Positions 56,892 through 64,000 of a stretch of DNA of 64,000 bases are shown one piece after another; within the stretch, counting starts at the first letter, position 1; every line of letters starts with the position of its first letter. The notes below the pieces were generated by a model. That model was not told the DNA's origin and did not search any database. It saw nothing but the letters and a program-made list of their open reading frames with translations. The position numbers and the translations under genes were made by a program. The stretch spans positions 248,001 to 312,000 of the forward strand of contig NZ_MDJD01000034.1 of NCBI RefSeq assembly GCF_001747085.1, given 5' to 3'. Source of the stretch: Flavivirga aquatica. Its GTDB lineage: Bacteria > Bacteroidota > Bacteroidia > Flavobacteriales > Flavobacteriaceae.

Positions 56892-58006
56892 TGATTTCGG
56901 AAGATTTTTTTAAGCGTATTGATGCGCAATATAAGTCGCAATATCCTTTTGTAGTTTATAGAAAACCAAATAGTATTAAAGTTAATGGTTTACTTCAAAA
57001 CAATGATAATCTCTTTTTTACTGAAGACTTTATAGAAAAAGGTTTTGTGTTTTCGCCTTTTGATGATGAAAAGAAAACAGTATTAATTCCTGTAGAAGTT
57101 TCAGAAAGTATATCTACACGCTTTGATTTGTCAATAAGTATTGAAAACTCTCAATTAGAAACTTCAATAAATAAAGAAGAAAAAGAATTTCATATCAATC
57201 TCGTAAAAAAAGGAGTTGATGAAATTAAAAATTCAATATTTAAAAAAGTAGTTTTGTCAAGGAAGGAAATAGTGAGTATTTCGGGTACGAACCCTTTTAC
57301 TATTTTTAAAAAACTTTTAAATAATTACACTTCCGCATTTGTATATTGTTGGTATCACCCAAAAGTAGGCTTATGGTTAGGAGCAACTCCAGAGACCTTA
57401 ATTAAAATAGAAGGGAATCGATTTTCTATTATGGCATTGGCGGGTACCCAAGATTATAAAGGATCGTTAAATGTATTTTGGAAAGAAAAAGAAAAGCAAG
57501 AACAACAATTTGTAACCGATTTTATATTAGAAAATTTAAAACCATCGGTTGAGAATTTTAAAGTATCAGATGTTGAGACAGTTAAGGCAGGTAATTTGGT
57601 GCATTTAAAAACTATGATTTCAGCACAATTAAGACAGAATACTAATTTAAGGGAAATAATAACAGCTTTACATCCAACACCAGCTGTTTGCGGATTACCA
57701 AAATTGCCTGCAAAGCAATTTATTTTAAAAAATGAAGGTTATAATCGTGAGTTTTATACAGGTTTTTTGGGCGAATTAAATATAGAAACAATAGTTGCTC
57801 CGAGGTCTGGTAGGCGTAATATTGAAAATAGAGCATATGCTGTGACTAAAAAAAGCACGCAATTATATGTAAACTTACGCTGTATGCAAGTTAAAGAAGA
57901 AGATGCTATCATTTATGTAGGAGGAGGAATTACAAAAAGTTCGAACGCAGAAAGTGAATGGAAGGAAACAATTAGTAAAGCTTTAGTTATTAAAAAGGTT
58001 TTATAG
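56891..58006 (+). CDS. menF: Isochorismate synthase (MenF-type chorismate-binding enzyme)
   Basis: A 371-residue enzyme that converts chorismate to isochorismate, the entry to menaquinone. The C-terminal chorismate-binding fold is complete: KKVVLSRKEIVSI, VGLWLGATPETLIKIEG, IMALAGTQDYKGS, LHPTPAVCGLPKLPAKQFI, NREFYTGFLGEL, and YVGGGITKSSNAESEWKET. It starts inside the stop of the thioesterase gene and is followed by menD. Confidence 0.95.
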   Translation: MISEDFFKRIDAQYKSQYPFVVYRKPNSIKVNGLLQNNDNLFFTEDFIEKGFVFSPFDDEKKTVLIPVEVSESISTRFDLSISIENSQLETSINKEEKEFHINLVKKGVDEIKNSIFKKVVLSRKEIVSISGTNPFTIFKKLLNNYTSAFVYCWYHPKVGLWLGATPETLIKIEGNRFSIMALAGTQDYKGSLNVFWKEKEKQEQQFVTDFILENLKPSVENFKVSDVETVKAGNLVHLKTMISAQLRQNTNLREIITALHPTPAVCGLPKLPAKQFILKNEGYNREFYTGFLGELNIETIVAPRSGRRNIENRAYAVTKKSTQLYVNLRCMQVKEEDAIIYVGGGITKSSNAESEWKETISKALVIKKVL

Positions 58007-58015
58007 GTATTAGGT

Positions 58016-58046
58016 TTGAGGTTAGTGTCCTAATTTGTTACTTTTG
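58016..58046 (+). promoter_or_regulatory. Promoter of menD (TTG-N20-TACTTTTG)
   Basis: TTG at 58016-58018 and TACTTTTG at 58039-58046, separated by 20 bp, match the Bacteroidota promoter pattern. The menD ATG follows 21 bp later. menD may thus also be transcribed apart from menF. Confidence 0.55.
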
Positions 58047-58066
58047 GTACTCATTATATCCAGTAC

Positions 58067-59824
58067 ATGATTTATCCAAAAATTCCACTTGCACAAACTG
58101 TAATTCAACTGTGTGAGGCTAAGGGCATAAAACATATTATTCTCTCTCCAGGTAGTAGAAATGCACCTTTAACTATTGGTTTTACAAATAACGCTTATTT
58201 TAAGTGTTATAGTATTGTTGACGAGCGTTGCGCAGCTTTTTTTGCATTAGGTATTGCACAACAATTACAAGAACCAACAGCAGTAGTTTGTACTTCTGGA
58301 AGTGCTCTTTTAAATTATTATCCAGCTATTGCAGAGGCGTTTTATAGTAATATCCCTTTAGTTGTATTATCTGCAGATAGACCTAAGCATTTAATTGGAG
58401 TAGGAGATGGACAAACGATTAATCAAAAAAATGTATTTGAAAATCACATTTTATATTCGACTAATCTAAAATTAGATTTAAAAGAAACCGACGGTGAAAT
58501 AGAGGAGGAGTTGCCTATTTTTAAAAATATTGAAAATAAACTAGAAAATTTATTGGGGTTAAAACAGGGCATTCAAGAATTTAATGAATTAGAGATAAAT
58601 AAAGCAATTAATGTATCGGTATTAAAACAAGGTCCTGTTCATATTAACATTCCTTTTGATGAACCATTATATGAAACGGTAGATGAATTGTATGTTAACC
58701 CTAAAGTTATAGAGGTAGATAGTCCTTTTATAGGTATTGAACCTAGTGTTTTTGACGCATGTATAGAATCATGGAATGCTTCATCTAAAAAAATGATTCT
58801 AGTTGGTGTTAATTATCCAAATCAAATCAATGAAGAATGGTTAAATGTTTTAGCTAAAGATGAAAGTATTGTTGTGTTTACAGAAACCACATCAAATTTA
58901 CATCACGATAGTTTTTTTCCTAGTATAGATCAAATTATAGCACCATTAACTATTGAAGAACAACAAGATTTACAACCTGATATTCTTATTACATTTGGAG
59001 GCTTAATAGTTTCTAAAAAAATAAAAATACTGTTAAGAAAATATAAGCCTAATCAGCATTGGCATATCGATAAAAATAAAGCAAACGATACTTTTTTTAG
59101 CTTAAAACATCATATTAAATCTACACCAAATCAATTTTTTGAAGCCTTTTTTCTAAAAGTACCAAACGCTATAAAAAGTAATTATAAATCGACTTGGAGC
59201 AGTGTAAAGGCAAAGAGAATACATAAACATCAAGACTATATAAATCAAATCCCTTTTTCAGATTTTGTAGTTTTTAATAGTCTTTTAAAATCTATTCCTA
59301 ATAATTATACTTTGCAAGTTTCTAATAGCTCTGCAATTCGTTATACACAATTGTTTAGCTTAAATAATACTCTTAAAGTATTTTGTAATAGAGGAACAAG
59401 CGGTATTGATGGAAGTACTTCTACAGCTATTGGAAGTGCTGTAGTTAATACTAAACCCACTTTATTGATTACGGGAGATTTAAGTTTTTTATATGATAGT
59501 AATGCACTTTGGAATAATCATTTACCAAAAAGTTTTAGAATAATTGTTATAAATAATCAAGGAGGCGGGATATTTAGAATATTACCAGGACATAAAAACA
59601 CCGAAAATTTTGATACTTATTTTGAAACTAACCATAATTATACAGCAGAACATTTATGTAAAATGTATAATTTTAAGTATGAATGTGTTTCTAATGGAAA
59701 TGAATTAGATGAAACTTTACAATCATTTTATGTAAAAGGTGATCAACCAAAGCTTTTAGAAGTCTTTACTCCAAAAGAAGTAAACGATGAAGTACTTTTA
59801 AATTATTTTAAATTTATAAAGTAA
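58067..59824 (+). CDS. menD: SEPHCHC synthase MenD (thiamine-diphosphate enzyme)
   Basis: A 585-residue enzyme that joins isochorismate and 2-oxoglutarate. The start IPLAQTVIQLCEAKGIKHII and LSPGSRNAPLTIGF is typical. The active-site Glu region VDERCAAFFALGIAQQ, CTSGSALLNYYPAIAEA, and the ThDP/Mg motif TGDLSFLYDSNALWNN ending in INNQGGGIF are all present. It completes the gene group with menF and the thioesterase. Confidence 0.96.
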   Translation: MIYPKIPLAQTVIQLCEAKGIKHIILSPGSRNAPLTIGFTNNAYFKCYSIVDERCAAFFALGIAQQLQEPTAVVCTSGSALLNYYPAIAEAFYSNIPLVVLSADRPKHLIGVGDGQTINQKNVFENHILYSTNLKLDLKETDGEIEEELPIFKNIENKLENLLGLKQGIQEFNELEINKAINVSVLKQGPVHINIPFDEPLYETVDELYVNPKVIEVDSPFIGIEPSVFDACIESWNASSKKMILVGVNYPNQINEEWLNVLAKDESIVVFTETTSNLHHDSFFPSIDQIIAPLTIEEQQDLQPDILITFGGLIVSKKIKILLRKYKPNQHWHIDKNKANDTFFSLKHHIKSTPNQFFEAFFLKVPNAIKSNYKSTWSSVKAKRIHKHQDYINQIPFSDFVVFNSLLKSIPNNYTLQVSNSSAIRYTQLFSLNNTLKVFCNRGTSGIDGSTSTAIGSAVVNTKPTLLITGDLSFLYDSNALWNNHLPKSFRIIVINNQGGGIFRILPGHKNTENFDTYFETNHNYTAEHLCKMYNFKYECVSNGNELDETLQSFYVKGDQPKLLEVFTPKEVNDEVLLNYFKFIK

Positions 59825-59910
59825 ATATGTGACTACAAAAGATTTATTGTGTCTAAATAATAGTTAACTTTAAAACAGATATTAATTAAACAATTAAAAA
59901 GTAAATAATT

Positions 59911-60249
59911 ATGAGTAAAAGAGATGAACTTATTGTAAAATATGCAGCCGATTTAAAAGATAAATGTGGTGTTATACCAGACATGGATTTATTGACTAAG
60001 GTAACTATTGGTTGTGGACCATCAATTTATAATGCCGATGCTTCGACAGTTTCTGGATCTGATGAATCTGAATTAGCAACAGTGAAAAATAATTTTTTAA
60101 TTAAGAAATTAGGATTAAGTGACAGCTCAGATTTAGATAAAGGTATAGAGATGGTTATTGAGCAATATGGAAAATCTAATCGTAATAAATATAGAGTAGT
60201 TGTATATTATTTACTAGCAAAACATTTTGGAAAAGAATCTATTTATTAA
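59911..60249 (+). CDS. DUF2853-family protein
   Basis: A 112-residue soluble helical protein. Segments KRDELIVKYAADLKDKCGVI, DLLTKVTIGCGPSIYNADAS, and NRNKYRVVVYYLLAKHFGKE match the short DUF2853 family as I recall it; its function is unknown. It lies 86 bp after menD and may be read through from it. Confidence 0.85.
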   Translation: MSKRDELIVKYAADLKDKCGVIPDMDLLTKVTIGCGPSIYNADASTVSGSDESELATVKNNFLIKKLGLSDSSDLDKGIEMVIEQYGKSNRNKYRVVVYYLLAKHFGKESIY

Positions 60250-60305
60250 AATATAAATTTATTGAGTTGTCCTAAAAAGGGTGACAATTTTAATAAAATT
60301 AAATC

Positions 60306-60338
60306 AAACCTGCGGAGGCTAACTTCACAGGTTTTTTT
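60306..60338 (+). terminator. Terminator after the DUF2853 gene
   Basis: A hairpin AAACCTG...CAGGTTT with a long T-run, about 57 bp after the stop. The spacer to cvfB (60250-60643) is otherwise non-coding as far as I can see and ends in the cvfB promoter. Confidence 0.75.
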
Positions 60339-60631
60339 ATTGTGCATAAAGTTAGGTGTTTTCTTATTAAGGTTTTAATGAGATGTTTTATTTAGATGAA
60401 GTTTTAAGAAGAAAGTAACCTTTCTGAGATTTCGATATTTCAAAATTTTTAAGAGTAAGTCTTGAATATGGAAAATATACGCTTTAATGAAAATAGCATT
60501 TTAGTATATAATTACTATATGTTTTTTAAATTAAGTACTTTTTAACACTTTTCGTTACGTTTGATTTTCTAATTTTAAAAAAAGGACTATTAGTTTTATA
60601 TTTATTAATAAAGCTTCTCCTTCTAATATAT

Positions 60632-60639
60632 TACCTTTG
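60632..60639 (+). promoter_or_regulatory. -7 box of cvfB (TACCTTTG), possible leaderless transcript
   Basis: TACCTTTG fits TANNTTTG and ends only 4 bp before the cvfB ATG at 60644. If used, the transcript would start at or next to the start codon. No good TTG lies at the -33 distance, so support is moderate. Confidence 0.4.
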
Positions 60640-60643
60640 CAGA

Positions 60644-61474
60644 ATGATACATTTAGGACAAGTAAATACATTAGAAATACTCCGTGAAACAGATCATGGC
60701 GTATATTTAATTGATAATGAAGATAACGAGGTATTGTTACCAAATAGATATGTTCCGCAAACATTTAAAATTTGGGATAAGATTGATGTTTTCGTGTATT
60801 TAGATAACGAAGAACGTCCAGTTGCTACTACAGATATGCCATATATCAAGCTCAATGATTTTGCTTTGTTACGATGTAACCAAGTGACTGATTATGGTGC
60901 TTTTTTAGATTGGGGATTGGTTAAAGAATTATTTTGCCCTTTTAAAGAGCAAGCCTTTAAAATGAAACCAGGAGGTTGGTATTTAGTACATTGCTATTTA
61001 GATGAAAGAACAAATAGATTAGTAGCATCAAGTAAAACGAATAGTTTTTTAGATAACAAAGATCTTACGGTTAGTGAATTTGACGAAGTTGATTTAATTG
61101 TATCACACCCCTCAGACATAGGTATGAATGTTATTGTAAACAAAATACATATGGGGTTAATTTATAAAGACAGTATTTATAAAGATATTAGTGTTGGAGA
61201 TAAGCTAAAAGGTATTGTTAAAAAAGTGCGGCCTGGGAATAAATTAGATATTGTTTTAGGACAAATTGGTTATAGAAATATAGAACCTAATGCAGAGCGT
61301 ATTATGCATGAGTTACATGATAATAGTGGATATTTAAATCTTACAGATAAATCTAACCCTGAAACTATTAAAGAGACCCTTCAAATGAGTAAGAAAAACT
61401 TCAAGAAAGCTATAGGTACGCTATATAAACAGAGGCAGATAGAAATTAAATCAGATGGTATTTATTTGGTCTAA
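60644..61474 (+). CDS. cvfB: S1-domain RNA-binding protein CvfB-like
   Basis: A 276-residue protein of the CvfB/YitL family: S1-like modules (about 1-62, 65-130 and 140-207) and a C-terminal winged helix (SKKNFKKAIGTLYKQRQIEI). Marks are DHGVYLIDNEDNEVLLPNRY, TDYGAFLDWGLVKELFCPF, and GIVKKVRPGNKLDIVLGQIG. CvfB binds RNA and affects virulence-factor expression in Staphylococcus. Its role in flavobacteria is unknown. The 3' end overlaps the converging next gene by 24 nt. Confidence 0.9.
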   Translation: MIHLGQVNTLEILRETDHGVYLIDNEDNEVLLPNRYVPQTFKIWDKIDVFVYLDNEERPVATTDMPYIKLNDFALLRCNQVTDYGAFLDWGLVKELFCPFKEQAFKMKPGGWYLVHCYLDERTNRLVASSKTNSFLDNKDLTVSEFDEVDLIVSHPSDIGMNVIVNKIHMGLIYKDSIYKDISVGDKLKGIVKKVRPGNKLDIVLGQIGYRNIEPNAERIMHELHDNSGYLNLTDKSNPETIKETLQMSKKNFKKAIGTLYKQRQIEIKSDGIYLV

Positions 61475-61894
61475 AATAGATACCTCTTTTTTCTTAACTT
61501 TAGTGTAAACTATATTGATAGCTTCATATAGATTATCATAATTAATTTTACAACCTACGCAAAAATTATTTTCTATTTCTGCATTCATCCTACTTGCAGT
61601 ATTATGACCAATCACAGCGTAAGCAGATAAATTATTTAGTTTTTTTCTAAATAGTCTCATGTCCATTAATTTTACAGAGTATGAGTTAACCCTGTTTGCT
61701 ATAACACCAAATGGCTTTGATATTCCATAATAATCTTTTAATTCATTAAAAATGACTGAAGAGTTATTTATATCTATATCTACACCTTCATTAAACTCTA
61801 TTATAGCTATTTGCTTTAGAAAAAAGATATTTCCTAATTCTTTTTCTACAGATTTTTGAATATGTTTTGAAAAATCAGATTCAATAATTTTCAT
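61451..61894 (-). CDS. SpoIIAA/STAS-like protein of unknown function
   Basis: A 147-residue soluble protein. The pattern LKQIAIIEFNEGVDIDINNS, then FGVIANRVNSYSVKLMDMRL and LSAYAVIGHNTASRMNAEIE, fits the SpoIIAA/STAS-like alpha/beta proteins common in Flavobacteriaceae. I see no catalytic motif and no partner kinase nearby. It converges with cvfB with overlapping ends. Confidence 0.6.
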   Translation of the reverse strand: MKIIESDFSKHIQKSVEKELGNIFFLKQIAIIEFNEGVDIDINNSSVIFNELKDYYGISKPFGVIANRVNSYSVKLMDMRLFRKKLNNLSAYAVIGHNTASRMNAEIENNFCVGCKINYDNLYEAINIVYTKVKKKEVSILDQINTI

Positions 61895-62277
61895 ACTTAT
61901 ATAACTTTTTTATTAATGAATTTGGGATTATGAAGCTATAATTTTTTTGTTTTAAACCTGGTTATGATTATAAGAACAGAATACAAAGATACTATGTCTC
62001 GATATTAAATTTAATCAAAAAATTGATCACTAAAATTATTATGATATATGTTATTTAAAGTTCTGAGGTTTAAAATATTCGTTTTTTTTTAATATCAATT
62101 TTATTAAATGTATGAGTTGAATGTTTTTTTGTTGAATTATTGTAATCTATACATAGTATATACTTACATATTGAGTAGGTAATATTTTCTTTTTTAAGGC
62201 GAGTAATATTTTGAAATCACTTTTTTTGTATTAAAAATTTATTGGTGCTAGCATTTCAAATTTAGTATTTTTGCTAT
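61895..62277. other. Divergent spacer upstream of mnmE
   Basis: A 383-bp A+T-rich spacer between the STAS-like gene and mnmE. It ends in the mnmE promoter (62242-62273). I see no coding remnant or strong dyad in the rest. Confidence 0.5.
62242..62273 (+). promoter_or_regulatory. Promoter of mnmE (TTG-N21-TATTTTTG), possible leaderless transcript
   Basis: TTG at 62242-62244 and TATTTTTG at 62266-62273 with 21 bp between fit the Bacteroidota pattern. The mnmE ATG starts 5 bp after the -7 box, so the transcript would have almost no leader. Confidence 0.5.
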
Positions 62278-63666
62278 ATGATTAATCAAGATACCATAAT
62301 TGCTTTAGCTACACCATCAGGGGCTGGAGCTATAGCTATTATAAGACTATCTGGAAAAGATGCAATAGGTTTAGTAGAGAGCCATTTTAGATCTATTTCT
62401 GGTAAGACTTTAGTAAAGCAAAAAACACATACAATACATTTAGGGCATATTATAGATAAAAATAGAACTATTGATGAAGTATTAATATCTATTTTTAAAA
62501 ACCCAAATTCGTATACAGGTGAGGATGTAATTGAAATTTCGTGCCATGGTTCTAATTATATACAACAAGAAATTATACAATTATTTTTAAGAAAGGGCTG
62601 TCGTATGGCTACAGCTGGGGAGTTTACATTACGCGCTTTTTTAAATGGTAAGCTAGATTTGTCTCAGGCCGAGGCAGTAGCAGATTTAATCTCTAGCGAT
62701 AATGAAGCATCACATCAGATTGCGATGCAACAAATGCGAGGTGGTTTTTCATCTGAAATAGCTAAACTCCGTGAAGAACTTTTAAATTTTGCATCTCTTA
62801 TAGAGTTAGAACTTGATTTTGCTGAAGAGGATGTGGAGTTTGCAGATAGAATTCAGTTTAAAGATTTAATAGAACGTATTGTATTTGTTTTAAAACGATT
62901 AATAGATTCTTTTGCTGTTGGAAATGTTATTAAAAATGGTATTCCAGTGGCTATAGTTGGAGAGCCTAATGTTGGAAAATCAACACTTTTAAATGCGCTT
63001 TTAAATGAAGAACGTGCTATTGTTTCAGACATTGCAGGAACAACAAGAGATACTATTGAGGATGAAATTTCAATAGGAGGTATGGGGTTTCGATTTATAG
63101 ATACAGCAGGTATTCGTGATACGAAAGATGTAGTTGAAAGCATAGGTATAAAAAAAACTTTCGAAAAAATTGATCAAGCTCAAGTTGTTATATATTTATT
63201 TGATGCATTGGATTTTAAAGTATCAAGCTCTAGATTTCAAGTTGAAATAGAAAAAATAAAAAATAAATACCCACAAAAGCCACTTTTAGTTATTGCTAAT
63301 AAAATTGATAAGTTATCAGAGGAAGAAATTTTTAGTCTAAAATCTAAAATTTCATATGTAGAATTATTATCAGCAAAAACAAATATTGGTGTTGATACTT
63401 TACAAGAAAAGCTACTCAGTTTTGTAAATACTGGAGCATTGAGGAATAATGATACAATAGTTACTAACTCACGTCATTATGATTCTTTATTAAAGGCATT
63501 TGAAGGTATAGAAAAAGTAAAAGAAGGATTAGAGTTTGGTTTGTCTGGAGATTTATTAGCGATAGACATTAGACAAGCACTATATCATTTTGGTGAAATT
63601 ACTGGCGAGATTACTAATGATGATTTACTTGGTAATATTTTTGCTAATTTCTGTATCGGTAAATAA
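62278..63666 (+). CDS. mnmE: tRNA modification GTPase MnmE (TrmE)
   Basis: A 462-residue enzyme that, with MnmG, modifies U34 of certain tRNAs. The N-terminal folate-binding domain starts DTIIALATPSGAGAIAIIRL. The G domain has G1 GEPNVGKS at 228-235, then DIAGTTRDTIEDE (G2), DTAGIRDT (G3) and NKID (G4). The C-terminal Cys motif FCIGK ends the protein, as in all active members. Length is normal. Confidence 0.98.
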   Translation: MINQDTIIALATPSGAGAIAIIRLSGKDAIGLVESHFRSISGKTLVKQKTHTIHLGHIIDKNRTIDEVLISIFKNPNSYTGEDVIEISCHGSNYIQQEIIQLFLRKGCRMATAGEFTLRAFLNGKLDLSQAEAVADLISSDNEASHQIAMQQMRGGFSSEIAKLREELLNFASLIELELDFAEEDVEFADRIQFKDLIERIVFVLKRLIDSFAVGNVIKNGIPVAIVGEPNVGKSTLLNALLNEERAIVSDIAGTTRDTIEDEISIGGMGFRFIDTAGIRDTKDVVESIGIKKTFEKIDQAQVVIYLFDALDFKVSSSRFQVEIEKIKNKYPQKPLLVIANKIDKLSEEEIFSLKSKISYVELLSAKTNIGVDTLQEKLLSFVNTGALRNNDTIVTNSRHYDSLLKAFEGIEKVKEGLEFGLSGDLLAIDIRQALYHFGEITGEITNDDLLGNIFANFCIGK

Positions 63667-63736
63667 GGGTATATCTATGATAATTAACTATTTATAATGT
63701 TAATAGCTTAGACCCTTTTGGAGATATTAAGTCAAT

Positions 63737-64000
63737 TTACAAGCAGTTACTACATACGCCTACAATAAACAAACTTGCAGATTCAACCATATAACCATTT
63801 ATGGGAGGTAGCGTAAAGCTTACCGATAGACATTCAACCTCACCACATGTTTTACATTGGAAGTGCGGATGCACGTCATTATGTGTTTCGCAAGAGCAGT
63901 CCTGACATTTCGCATACCACTTAAGACCTCCTTTACCAACAAAAGAATGCACAACACCATCATCCATAAGTTTATCCAATATACGATAAACAGTGGTTTT
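63737..64000 (-). CDS. Fur-family transcriptional regulator (C-terminal part, truncated by window edge)
   Basis: The frame continues through the right edge: upstream of the Met at 63979 it reads KTTVYRILDKL, the end of the Fur winged helix. The visible part has the dimer/metal domain: YAKCQDCSCETHNDVHPHFQ, CKTCGEVECL and GVCSNCL, with the two CxxC pairs of a structural zinc site and the His-rich sensor site. It could be Fur, Zur or PerR-like; the sequence here cannot decide. It converges with mnmE. Confidence 0.88.
   Translation of the reverse strand, partial: KTTVYRILDKLMDDGVVHSFVGKGGLKWYAKCQDCSCETHNDVHPHFQCKTCGEVECLSVSFTLPPINGYMVESASLFIVGVCSNCL

Overview
The window reads as the chromosome of a marine-type member of the Flavobacteriaceae (Bacteroidota). 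The evidence is very A+T-rich DNA, -7 boxes of the TANNTTTG type, genes without Shine-Dalgarno sequences, a type IX secretion (T9SS) C-terminal sorting domain, a menaquinone pathway, and a housekeeping order (tpx, dgkA, ftsK, lolA, lptF/G-like, ribB) familiar from flavobacteria. The species cannot be named from sequence alone.

Accessory half (about 1-24.6 kb). A tight three-gene operon (467-3793, minus strand) encodes an isonitrile synthase (PvcA/IsnA family), an Fe(II)/2-oxoglutarate oxygenase (PvcB/IsnB family) and a class A FAD monooxygenase. It should make an isocyano natural product from an aromatic amino acid and oxidise it further. A small membrane protein and a Crp/Fnr regulator lie upstream. 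Then come a VOC protein, an alkC DNA glycosylase broken by one nonsense codon, and a strip of gene fossils with an IS3 remnant. The centrepiece is one 1690-residue secreted protein with the order GH9, CBM3, PKD, unknown module, PKD, GH48, T9SS sorting domain. It resembles the CelA type of cellulase but is adapted to Bacteroidota secretion. A 22-bp perfect palindrome and a 24-bp perfect hairpin precede it, followed by more gene fossils. Next is a leftward polysaccharide-utilisation block (GH88, GH2, GH127, FG-GAP lipoprotein) with a divergent membrane-anchored winged-helix regulator. An ISAon1-type transposase tail and tRNA-Ser(TGA) close this half. The 3' end of the tRNA faces the accessory DNA, as expected for an island boundary.

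Core half (about 24.6-64 kb). Here lie a nitroreductase, a DegT aminotransferase, ribB with a degenerate GTP cyclohydrolase II domain, an LptF/G permease, lolA, ftsK and dgkA. An oxidative-stress group (tpx, katG plus ankyrin protein, peroxiredoxin, thioredoxin) and nhaC follow. Next are a membrane metal-dependent hydrolase broken by TGA, a methionine gamma-lyase-like enzyme divergent from an Lrp regulator, a two-gene membrane sensor kinase, an RluA-type pseudouridine synthase, panB and dnaK with a sigma-54-like promoter. The right end carries an RlmI-type methyltransferase, a nitronate monooxygenase, a menaquinone cluster (hotdog thioesterase, menF, menD), cvfB, mnmE and the end of a Fur-family gene cut by the window edge.

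The strongest leads are the GH9-GH48 T9SS cellulase with its unknown module and palindromic operator, the isonitrile operon with a non-canonical flavoenzyme, the two single-codon gene disruptions, and the fossil strips that flank the cellulase gene.
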